Source of the DNA: Acidimicrobiia bacterium
GTDB taxonomy: Bacteria; Actinomycetota; Acidimicrobiia; Acidimicrobiales; AC-14
Assembly (NCBI GenBank): GCA_019243595.1
Contig: JAFAUA010000158.1
Span: 1-11,623 of the forward strand
Direction of reading: 5' to 3'
Length of the DNA stretch: 11,623 nt
Shown: positions 1 to 6,410 of the stretch, piece after piece
How the letters are laid out: the number at the start of each line of letters is the position of its first letter
Position numbering within the stretch: the stretch's first letter is position 1
Notes under the pieces: generated by a model
Told to the model about the DNA's origin: nothing
Databases searched by the model: none
Seen by the model: the letters and a program-made list of their open reading frames with translations, nothing else
Translations under genes and position numbers: made by a program

Positions 1-1
1 G

Positions 2-1276
2 ACCGGTCCCAACGCATCGAAGACCGAAGGCACGTGCAACTACTCCAACCCGCCCGGCACGTGTCCGTTCGCCTCCTTCACCCGCACACCCGCCAACGTG
101 GTGCTCACCAACACCCGCAATGTGGAGGTGACCGGCAACACGTTCTCCCATCTCGGAGGCGCGGGGCTCGACCTGTACCGGCGGCCGGCCGCGGCGCCGA
201 TCCAGGGTGCCGTGCGCGACGTCGTGAAGGGCAACGAGTTCACCGACATCGCGGCCAACGGCATCCAGCTGGGCTCGACCGACGACGTCGACTCCGGCGA
301 CATCAGCGACAACACCCTCGCCGACAACTACGTGCACGACGTCGCCAATCAGTACCTGGGCGGCGTCGGCATCTGGCTCGGCTATTCCCGGGACTCCAAG
401 GTCGTCCACAACCAGCTCAACGACATTCCGTACACCGCGATCTCGATCGGCTGGGGCGGCTGGCACACCAACCTGGCCAGTCCGAACAGCGATCAGAACA
501 TGAACTCGCACAACGTGATCGCCGACAACCTCATGTTCGACTACATGACGACGCTCGGCGACGGCGGCGCCATCTACAGCAACGGACCGCAGGCCCACGG
601 CTGGGGCGACCAGCTCGAGCTCACCGGCAACGTCGCCTATCGGGGCCCCAACACCGACTTCACCTTCTACACCGACGCCGGCAGCGAGTACGTCGACATC
701 GAGAACAACCTCGACTACTTCCAGCCCTTCGACTCGTTCGACTCGGGCGGGTGCCACACCATCGGACACATCGAGCTCGTCAACAACTACGTCGCCAACG
801 GTGGGCCCGGCTACCCGTGTTTCCCGTATACGGACGTGAACTCCGCCGACAACACGACGATCTGCGAGAACCCGCCGCCGGCCCAGGTCGACCCCGCCTT
901 GGGCATTGTCAAGGGCGCGGGCCTCGAGCCCGCCTACCGGGCCCTGCTCGACCGCGACGGTCCGGCCGTGAAGATGGTCGGGCCAAGCGATGTCAGCACC
1001 GCGGGCGGGGACCGCATCCTGATCAGCGGCAGTGGGTTCGATCCCGGCGCCACGGTTTCGGTGGGCGGTGTCGCCGCCACCGACATGCAGGTGCTGTCGG
1101 ACAACTACATCGAAGCTACGACGCCGCCGGGAACCGGGGGCCGCGATGTCACCGTGACCACACCGCTCGGCACGAGCAAGACGTCGGCGTCCGACCAGGT
1201 GACCTACCAGGCCAGTCCGTCGCAGTGCACCCCCTACACGGGCAGCGGCTTCAGCACCGCCCTCGCCGCCGGATAA
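2..1276 (+). CDS. Right-handed beta-helix protein with C-terminal IPT/TIG domain (5' partial)
   Basis: The reading frame is open from the left edge, so the N-terminus and any signal peptide are missing; 424 residues are visible, ending at TAA 1274-1276. The first two thirds consist of short Asn/Asp-rich strands with repeated turns such as VTGNTFSHLGGAG, ISDNTLADNYVHD and VVHNQLNDIPYTAISIGWGGW, the pattern of a right-handed parallel beta-helix as in pectate lyases and other polysaccharide-active proteins. About 959-1210 encodes an IPT/TIG immunoglobulin-like domain (ISGSGFDPGATVSVGG), common in extracellular proteins. The GVGIWLGYS...ISIGWGGW stretch recalls beta-helix glycoside hydrolases such as the GH141 type, but I could not align it, so substrate and activity are unknown. 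The C-terminus lacks a sortase motif and a membrane anchor, so the product is probably secreted. It converges on the PepSY-like gene, with a strong hairpin between them. The fold is well supported; an enzymatic role is inference. Confidence 0.85.
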   Translation, partial: TGPNASKTEGTCNYSNPPGTCPFASFTRTPANVVLTNTRNVEVTGNTFSHLGGAGLDLYRRPAAAPIQGAVRDVVKGNEFTDIAANGIQLGSTDDVDSGDISDNTLADNYVHDVANQYLGGVGIWLGYSRDSKVVHNQLNDIPYTAISIGWGGWHTNLASPNSDQNMNSHNVIADNLMFDYMTTLGDGGAIYSNGPQAHGWGDQLELTGNVAYRGPNTDFTFYTDAGSEYVDIENNLDYFQPFDSFDSGGCHTIGHIELVNNYVANGGPGYPCFPYTDVNSADNTTICENPPPAQVDPALGIVKGAGLEPAYRALLDRDGPAVKMVGPSDVSTAGGDRILISGSGFDPGATVSVGGVAATDMQVLSDNYIEATTPPGTGGRDVTVTTPLGTSKTSASDQVTYQASPSQCTPYTGSGFSTALAAG

Positions 1277-1277
1277 G

Positions 1278-1328
1278 CGTTCTGGTGACGATCGACGGCC
1301 GATATGGCCGTGAATCGTCACCAGAACG
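1278..1328. terminator. Two-tier hairpin between convergent genes, probable bidirectional terminator
   Basis: Bases 1278-1292 pair perfectly with 1314-1328, giving a 15 bp stem (CGTTCTGGTGACGAT and its complement). Inside it, 1295-1300 (ACGGCC) pairs with 1306-1311 (GGCCGT) around a GATAT loop, with a two-base mismatch between the tiers. The structure begins two bases after the stop of the beta-helix gene and ends 13 bases before the stop of the convergent PepSY-like gene, so it can serve both. There is no clear T tract on either side, which is common for terminators in high-GC actinobacteria. A dispersed palindromic repeat unit is the alternative; I saw no second copy in the window. Confidence 0.75.
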
Positions 1329-1341
1329 GGGTTTGCGTGGG

Positions 1342-1839
1342 TTAGTTGGTCGTGGTCGATGAGGACTGCGGGGGCGCCTGGTTCCCGGAGCCGAAGCCCG
1401 GACCGCCGGGGCCACCCGGGCCGCCGGGGCCACCGGGTCCGCCCGGGCCGCCGTGCTGCATGACGTTGAAGTTGCTGTCGAGGTGGACCTCGGTCTTGGT
1501 GCCGTCTGCCTTGGTGACGGTGACCTCGTAGCCCTGGCCGGTGAAGTCGGTCGTTACGTCTCCCGCGGTGCCGCTACCGACACTCTTGACGGCCGCCGCC
1601 TGGGCCTTGGAAGCGGCGTCACCGGTCACCGCCTTCTCCTGGGACTCGTGGTCCGCAGACCCGTGGGCCGGGAACGCGGGCGGCTGCTGTTGCTGCTGCG
1701 ATGAGGATGAGGACGACGACGGGGTCGTTGTCGTCGTCTGGGCGTTGGCGGTGCCAAGCAGGTTGGCGCCGAGGGCGCCGCCGGCGACGGCGGCGGCCAC
1801 GATGGCACCGCCGGCGGCGGCCTTGCGAAACGGATTCAT
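1342..1839 (-). CDS. Small secreted PepSY-like protein with Gly-Gly-Pro tail
   Basis: This encodes 165 residues when started at ATG 1839. I chose that start because it places a classic signal peptide at the N-terminus (MNPFRKAAAGG, then a hydrophobic Ala/Gly core, cleavage probably after ANA at residue 33) and has an AAAGGAA ribosome site about ten bases upstream. An in-frame start at 1890 would add 17 residues ahead of the signal. After cleavage comes a Thr/Ser/Gln-rich linker (residues 34-52). A compact domain at about 68-126 follows, whose YEVTVTKADGTKTEVHLDSNF stretch is typical of PepSY domains: a strand, a turn at ADG, and a second strand. Next are six Gly-Gly-Pro repeats (130-147) and a Ser/Thr tail. 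There is no lipobox Cys and no anchor. PepSY domains are found in protease propeptides and in small exported proteins of unknown role; no function can be assigned here. It is probably monocistronic, with its own upstream region of about 120 bases. Confidence 0.85.
   Translation of the reverse strand: MNPFRKAAAGGAIVAAAVAGGALGANLLGTANAQTTTTTPSSSSSSSQQQQQPPAFPAHGSADHESQEKAVTGDAASKAQAAAVKSVGSGTAGDVTTDFTGQGYEVTVTKADGTKTEVHLDSNFNVMQHGGPGGPGGPGGPGGPGGPGFGSGNQAPPQSSSTTTN
1399..1452 (-). repeat. In-frame 9-base tandem repeats encoding (Gly-Gly-Pro)x6
   Basis: Six consecutive nine-base units, varying only at third positions (GGC/GGT/GGA and CCG/CCC), encode Gly-Gly-Pro near the C-terminus of the PepSY-like protein. 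Because the unit is a multiple of three, gain or loss of units would keep the frame. The peptide resembles collagen-like Gly-X-Pro runs or a flexible polyglycine-proline linker. Confidence 0.85.
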
Positions 1840-1865
1840 GAGGGGGGTTCCTTTGTCTCGTTGGA

Positions 1866-1880
1866 CCCGAACCGTTCGGG
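1866..1880. promoter_or_regulatory. 15-base palindrome upstream of the PepSY-like gene, possible operator
   Basis: CCCGAACCGTTCGGG has perfect seven-base arms (CCCGAAC and GTTCGGG) around one central base. It lies 27-41 bases upstream of the ATG at 1839, where a repressor site would overlap the promoter or early leader. The half-site resembles the CGAAC/GTTCG halves of actinobacterial LexA boxes, but those have four bases between the halves, so LexA is unlikely. A TetR- or MarR-type site is possible. The bound protein is unknown. Confidence 0.4.
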
Positions 1881-1908
1881 CTACGGACAAGATCGCCCTC
1901 GGCCATCC

Positions 1909-1925
1909 GACCTCGATCCGAGGTC
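1909..1925 (-). terminator. Short hairpin downstream of the permease gene, possible terminator
   Basis: GACCTCG (1909-1915) pairs with CGAGGTC (1919-1925) around an ATC loop. It lies 33 bases beyond the stop of the TauE/SafE gene, at the end of the minus-strand run, and ahead of the PepSY-like gene on the same strand. There is no T tract. The stem is only seven base pairs, so the call is tentative; it could equally be part of the leader or an operator of the downstream gene. Confidence 0.35.
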
Positions 1926-1958
1926 CCTTGGATCTCCCGCAGAAATGGTGTTCGAGGC

Positions 1959-2720
1959 TCAGGCGACGACGAGCCGGTACACGGTGAAGCCCAGGCCGAA
2001 GGCGATGAGGAACCAGCCAAATGCTCGCCGGACCTTGGGTCCCTCGATGCGGCGGGCCAGACGGCTGCCGACGAGGGCTCCGGGGACAGCCCCGGCCGCG
2101 AACTGGCCGGCAAGGACCCAGTCGATGTGGCCCAGCGCCCAGTGGGTGATCAGCGTGGGAATGGCCAGCACCGAGATGACGACGAGGCTGGTTCCGACCG
2201 CCTGGCGCATTCGGAGCCCGAACACGAGCAGGTAGAGCGGCATCAAGAGGAACCCGCCACCGTTGGCGAGCAGCCCGGTGAACAACCCCACCCCGAAGGT
2301 CGACGCGACCAGGACCGGCCTGTTCTGGCGTCGCGCCGTGCCTCGGGTGCGGGAGGCATCACTGATCGGGCGCACGACGCGCAGACCGACGATGCACAGC
2401 ACCACGCCGGAAGCGATGAGCAGCACAGGTCCGCCGACGGCCTGGGCAAGCAGGGCGCCCCCGATCGTCCCCGGCACGCCCCCCAGGATCGACCACCCCG
2501 CGGCGCGCGGGCGGGCTTCCTCGGCCCGGAGGTACGGGTACGCGCCAACCAGCGCGGCGGGGATCGTGGCCGGCAGGGGAGAGGCCACCGCGATGAGGCC
2601 GGGCGCTCCCAACAGCGACAACACGGGCGTGGCCACCGACGACCCACCGACGCCGAACCCGCCGTAGAGGATGCCGAGGCCGAGACCGGCGCCGACGATC
2701 GCCGGCCAGGGAGCAATCAC
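1959..2720 (-). CDS. TauE/SafE family membrane permease (sulfite exporter-like)
   Basis: This encodes 253 residues from GTG 2720, which sits in the sequence ATGTGA so that the start overlaps the upstream monooxygenase stop (GTGA). That start gives the normal family length and begins directly before the first membrane segment. The protein is almost wholly hydrophobic and has two homologous halves. Each half carries the family glycine motif followed by a proline: GGFGVGGSSVATPVLSL at residues 20-36, and LANGGGFLLMPLYLL at 151-165 followed by QAVGTSLVVIS at 173-183. A charged cytosolic loop lies between the halves at about 114-135. TauE/SafE proteins are thought to move small anions such as sulfite, sulfoacetate or other organosulfur compounds across the inner membrane; the substrate here is unknown. 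Coupling to the monooxygenase suggests the permease moves a substrate or product of that enzyme, which is inference. The frame stays open far upstream inside the monooxygenase, but that part is antisense-frame noise without membrane segments. Confidence 0.9.
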   Translation of the reverse strand: MIAPWPAIVGAGLGLGILYGGFGVGGSSVATPVLSLLGAPGLIAVASPLPATIPAALVGAYPYLRAEEARPRAAGWSILGGVPGTIGGALLAQAVGGPVLLIASGVVLCIVGLRVVRPISDASRTRGTARRQNRPVLVASTFGVGLFTGLLANGGGFLLMPLYLLVFGLRMRQAVGTSLVVISVLAIPTLITHWALGHIDWVLAGQFAAGAVPGALVGSRLARRIEGPKVRRAFGWFLIAFGLGFTVYRLVVA

Positions 2721-4324
2721 ATCGTCGAGAGCGTGAATCCCTCGTAGCCGCCGTCGGCGATCTTCTGGCAGCGCTGGGTGTACGGAAGGAACCCGCCGAC
2801 GTAGGGCATGAACACCCGCTTCTTGCCGGGGACGTTGGCGCCCAGGTACCACGAGTCGGCGAGGGGATAGAGCGTGCGCTCCGCGACCTCGCGCACGTGC
2901 TCGACCCACGCGTCCTCGGCGTCGCTGCTCGCCTCGATGCGGGTGAAGCCGTTGGCGCGTAGATAGGCGATGCAGTCGGCGATCCACTCCACGTGGTGCT
3001 CGATCGCGGTCGGCATGTTGGCGAGCACACCGGGGCAGCCCGGCCCCGAGATGGTGAAGAGGTTCGGGAAGCGGGCGACCTGGAGGCCGAGATAGGAGGT
3101 CGGGCCCTCCTCCCACTTCTCCGACAACGTTCGGCCGTCGCGTCCGCGGATGTCGATTCGGCGCAACGCGCCGGTCACAGCGTCGAAGCCGGTGGCGAAC
3201 ACGATCACGTCGAGCTCGTAGGTCGTGTCGCTCGTGCGGATGCCCGACGGGACGATCTCGGCGATCGGCGTCTCTCGCAGATCGACGAGGGTGACGTTGG
3301 GCCGGTTGAACGTCTCGAAGTAGTCGGTGTCGACGGGCGGGCGCTTGGTGCCGTAGGGATAGTGCTTGGGCGCCAGTTTCTCGGCGACGGCGGGGTCCTC
3401 GACGATCTCCCGGATCTTGCCGCGGATGAACTCTGCGGCCGTGTCGTTCGAGTCCTTGTTGAACAGCAGGTCGTAATAGGACCCGTAGATGAACTTGAAG
3501 CCGCCTTCCTCGCCCCACAGCCGCTCGTAGGTCGCCAGTCGTTCTTCGGGGCTCACGTCCATCGCCGACTTGTCGGTGATGTCGTAGGGGAACCCGGCAT
3601 AGGACTCACGGCACTTGCGGCGGATCTCGGCGTAGTTGGCCTTGATCTCGGCCATCTGGTCGGGCGTGATCGGGTAGTTGCGGGCCGGGATGCTGTAGTT
3701 CGGCGTGCGCTGGAAGACATACAGGTGCTCGGCCTGGCGGGCGATGACGGGGGTGGCCTGGATGCCGGTCGAGCCGGTACCGATCAGCCCGACTCGCTTG
3801 CCGGTGAAGTCGACGCCGTCGTGGGGCCACGCGGCCGTGTGGTGCCAGTCGCCCTCGAACGAATCGAGTCCCGGGATCGACGGGATGTTGGCCGCCGACA
3901 GTGCGCCGACGGCGCTGATGAAGAAGCGGGCGGTCACCATCGCGCCGTCGTCGGTATGGATCTCCCAGCAGTCGTCTTCGTCGCGGAACACGGCCTTCGT
4001 GACGCGAGTGCTCAGCTGGATGTCGCGGCGGAGGTCGAAGCGGTCGGCGACGTGATCGAGGTAGCTCAATATCTCCGGCTGCTCGGGGTACTTGGTGCTC
4101 CACACCCACTCCTGCTGCAGCTCCTCGGAGAAGGAGTAGGAGTAGTAGAAGCTCTCCGAGTCGCACCGGGCGCCGGGATAGCGGTTCCAGTACCACGTGC
4201 CTCCGACGCCGTCGCCGGCCTCGTACACGCGTGCGGACACGCCGAGCACGTCGCGTGCCTGGTACAGCATGTAGAGGCCCGAAAACCCGGCACCGACGAT
4301 GACGGCGTCGAAGTCGATCCCCAT
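2717..4324 (-). CDS. Flavin-dependent monooxygenase, Baeyer-Villiger type
   Basis: This encodes 535 residues from ATG 4324 and is a class B flavoprotein monooxygenase using FAD and NADPH. An FAD-binding Rossmann motif GAGFSG lies at residues 11-16, followed by GGTWYWNRYPGARCDSES (41-58), typical of cyclohexanone and phenylacetone monooxygenases. The Baeyer-Villiger fingerprint FxGxxxHxxxWP is matched exactly by FEGDWHHTAAWP (156-167). The NADPH-binding Rossmann motif GTGSTG is at 182-187, and an ATGFD motif lies towards the C-terminus. Such enzymes insert oxygen next to ketones to give esters or lactones, and many also oxidise sulfides; the substrate cannot be read from the sequence. Length is normal for the family and no key motif is missing. 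It lies 25 bases downstream of the helicase gene on the same strand and overlaps the permease start by four bases (GTGA), so it is probably co-transcribed and coupled with the permease. Confidence 0.93.
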   Translation of the reverse strand: MGIDFDAVIVGAGFSGLYMLYQARDVLGVSARVYEAGDGVGGTWYWNRYPGARCDSESFYYSYSFSEELQQEWVWSTKYPEQPEILSYLDHVADRFDLRRDIQLSTRVTKAVFRDEDDCWEIHTDDGAMVTARFFISAVGALSAANIPSIPGLDSFEGDWHHTAAWPHDGVDFTGKRVGLIGTGSTGIQATPVIARQAEHLYVFQRTPNYSIPARNYPITPDQMAEIKANYAEIRRKCRESYAGFPYDITDKSAMDVSPEERLATYERLWGEEGGFKFIYGSYYDLLFNKDSNDTAAEFIRGKIREIVEDPAVAEKLAPKHYPYGTKRPPVDTDYFETFNRPNVTLVDLRETPIAEIVPSGIRTSDTTYELDVIVFATGFDAVTGALRRIDIRGRDGRTLSEKWEEGPTSYLGLQVARFPNLFTISGPGCPGVLANMPTAIEHHVEWIADCIAYLRANGFTRIEASSDAEDAWVEHVREVAERTLYPLADSWYLGANVPGKKRVFMPYVGGFLPYTQRCQKIADGGYEGFTLSTM

Positions 4325-4349
4325 TCCGTCCGGGAATCTACGCCGCGCC

Positions 4350-6365
4350 TTATTGCCAGAGGGCCTCGAGGGCGCCGACGACGGGATCGGGCGCGGGCTC
4401 GGCGGCGAGGGCCGAATCGGTCGTCAGCTCGCCGTCTCCGCTGTCGACGCTCACAGGGTCGAAGGCGGCGCCCGCCTCACCCATCAGGAACCGGGAGAGC
4501 TGGCCGTAGGAGTGGGCGTCGTCGAAGCCACGCCGGCGGTGGTAGTAGCGCAGCGGCGCGCTCACGACGAGCGAATGCCGGGCGCGCGTGAGAGCGACGT
4601 ACAGCAGGCGCCGCTCCTCGTCGAGGCCATCCGGGGTGCTCAGCGCCATGTCGGCGGGGATGTTGCCGTCGGACGCGTGGATGACGTGGACGACGGGCCA
4701 CTCGCACCCCTTCGCCGAGTGGATCGTCGACAGCACCAGCCAGTCGTCGTCGAGGTGCGGCGCCCCCGCCAGATCGCCGGTGCTGGCCGGGGGGTCGAGG
4801 GCCAGGTCGGCGAGGAAGCGGGCGCGGTCGTCGGACCGGGCGGCGACGGCCTCGAGGCGTTCGAGGTCGCCGAGCCGGGCGTCGGCGTCGGGGTAGCGGT
4901 GCTCGAACACGCCCGCGCAGAAGGTCCGCAGGCGGCCGACCTGTGTGCCGACCGACGCCTGGCCGTGGGCGTCGGCGAGCGCGGCCCGCAGCTCGGCCAA
5001 TGGTGGCTCGACCGCCGTGGGCACGCGCGGCGGCGCGTCGAGGAACCGGTGCAGCGCCTCACCCGAACGCACGTCGATGTCGTCGACGACGCGGCGGGCC
5101 GTTGCCGGGCCGACCCCGGGCAGGAGACAGAGGGCGCGATGCCACGCCACCTCGTCGCGAGGGTTGTCGAGCACGCGGAGCAGACAGAGCAGGTCCTTGA
5201 CGTGGGCGGCCTCGAGGTAGCGCAGGCCTCCGTACTTCACGAAGGGAATGTTGCGGCGCGCGAGCTCGAGCTCGAGCCCGTCGCTGTGGTGACCGGCTCG
5301 GAACAGCACGGCCTGCTCGCGCAGAGCCACCCCTTGGTCTCGGTGCCACAGCACCGAGTCACAGACGTACCCGGCCTGCGCGGCCTCGTCGCTGCACGTG
5401 GCCAGCACGGGTCTGGTGCCGCCCGTATGCCCGGCCCAAAGGCGCTTGGCGAACGGCCCCGGCGATTGGGCCAGCACTGCGTTTGCGGCGTCGAGGATGG
5501 GCTGGGTCGACCGGTAGTTCTGGTCGAGGGTGACGACACGGGCCGACGGGTATCGCACCGGGAACTCGTACATGTTCTTCGGGGAAGCGGCGCGGAACGC
5601 GTAGATCGCCTGGGCGTCGTCGCCGACCGCGCACACGTTGCCTGCCGGGCCGCACAGCGAGAAGAGGATGTCGCCCTGCACCTCGTTCGTGTCCTGGTAC
5701 TCGTCGACGAGGACATGGTCGAACTGGCGGCGCACGACGTCGCCACGAGGAGTCCCGAGCAGCGCCCGCCAGTACAGGAGCAGGTCGTCGTAGTCGAGGA
5801 GGGCGTGTTCGCGCTTCCGTTCTCCATAGGCGCGGAAGATGGCGGCGATCTCGTCGCTGTCCTCACGACACCACGGGAACGACTCCTCCAGCACCTGGGC
5901 GAGGCGCACCTGGGAGTTGACGGTCCGGCTGTAGATCGCCACCAGCGTGTCCTTGCGCGGGAAGCGACGCTCGAGCCCGGCGCCGAGGTCGACACGGACG
6001 AGGTCCATGAGCTCGCCCGCGTCGGCCTGGTCGAGGATGCCGAAGCACGGGTCGACACCGACGGCCGCGCCGTGCTCGCGGAGGAGGCGGTTGGCGACGG
6101 CGTGGAACGTGCCGCCCCAGACCCGCCCAGCACTCGGCCCGACGAGCGAGCGGGCGCGCCCGAGCATCTCGGTCGCCGCCCGGCGGGAGAACGTAAGCAG
6201 CAGGACCCGGTCGGCGGCGGTTCCCGTGGCGATGAGGCGGGCGACGCGTGCGGTCAACGTCCTGGTCTTGCCCGTGCCCGCCCCAGCCACGACCAGCAGG
6301 GGACCGCCGTCGTACTCGACGGCCTCCCGCTGCCGGTCGTTGAGGCCTTGCAGCCAGTCGAACAT
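4350..6365 (-). CDS. UvrD/Rep-family superfamily 1 DNA helicase
   Basis: This encodes 671 residues from ATG 6365 and is an ATP-driven 3'-5' DNA helicase by family. The start was chosen because the Q motif (LNDRQREAV, residues 8-16) follows directly, as in relatives; an ATG at 6407 would add 14 residues. Motifs in order are: Walker A AGAGTGKT (27-34), motif II DEYQDTN (221-227), motif III VGDDAQAIYAFR (247-258), motif IV QNYRST (282-287), motif V TIHSAKG (547-553) and motif VI with LLYVALTRAR (about 587-596). Around residues 413-424 a LPGVGPATARRV stretch resembles a helix-hairpin-helix DNA-binding motif in the 2B region. The protein is shorter than typical PcrA/UvrD (about 720 or more), and its last 45 residues are acidic and Ala/Pro-rich with no HRDC or RNA polymerase-binding domain that I recognise. 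It is probably a repair or recombination helicase; which UvrD subgroup it belongs to is uncertain. It diverges from the DUF2332 gene across 45 bases. Confidence 0.93.
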   Translation of the reverse strand: MFDWLQGLNDRQREAVEYDGGPLLVVAGAGTGKTRTLTARVARLIATGTAADRVLLLTFSRRAATEMLGRARSLVGPSAGRVWGGTFHAVANRLLREHGAAVGVDPCFGILDQADAGELMDLVRVDLGAGLERRFPRKDTLVAIYSRTVNSQVRLAQVLEESFPWCREDSDEIAAIFRAYGERKREHALLDYDDLLLYWRALLGTPRGDVVRRQFDHVLVDEYQDTNEVQGDILFSLCGPAGNVCAVGDDAQAIYAFRAASPKNMYEFPVRYPSARVVTLDQNYRSTQPILDAANAVLAQSPGPFAKRLWAGHTGGTRPVLATCSDEAAQAGYVCDSVLWHRDQGVALREQAVLFRAGHHSDGLELELARRNIPFVKYGGLRYLEAAHVKDLLCLLRVLDNPRDEVAWHRALCLLPGVGPATARRVVDDIDVRSGEALHRFLDAPPRVPTAVEPPLAELRAALADAHGQASVGTQVGRLRTFCAGVFEHRYPDADARLGDLERLEAVAARSDDRARFLADLALDPPASTGDLAGAPHLDDDWLVLSTIHSAKGCEWPVVHVIHASDGNIPADMALSTPDGLDEERRLLYVALTRARHSLVVSAPLRYYHRRRGFDDAHSYGQLSRFLMGEAGAAFDPVSVDSGDGELTTDSALAAEPAPDPVVGALEALWQ

Positions 6366-6410
6366 GCGTTCGAACGATACCCGACGCAGGCTGCACGCGA
6401 TGATCATCCC

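Noticed and set aside
34..1362. Alternative plus frame of 442 codons over the beta-helix gene
   Set aside because: Arg/Pro/His-rich out-of-frame translation; the other frame shows regular beta-helix turns and a TIG domain.
2993..4591. Plus-strand open frame of 532 codons opposite the monooxygenase
   Set aside because: Antisense to a gene with an exact Baeyer-Villiger fingerprint; the translation is repetitive and crosses two real genes.
6366..6392. Possible actinobacterial LexA box before the helicase
   Set aside because: TCGAAC is present, but the second half-site at the required four-base spacing does not match; only a half-site can be supported.
4299..6410. A plus-strand frame open for about 2.1 kb upstream of DUF2332, opposite the helicase
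   Set aside because: Its translation is low complexity (Val/Gly/Arg/Glu-rich) with no recognisable domain, while the opposite strand has every SF1 helicase motif. Long antisense frames are expected in GC-rich biased coding sequence.
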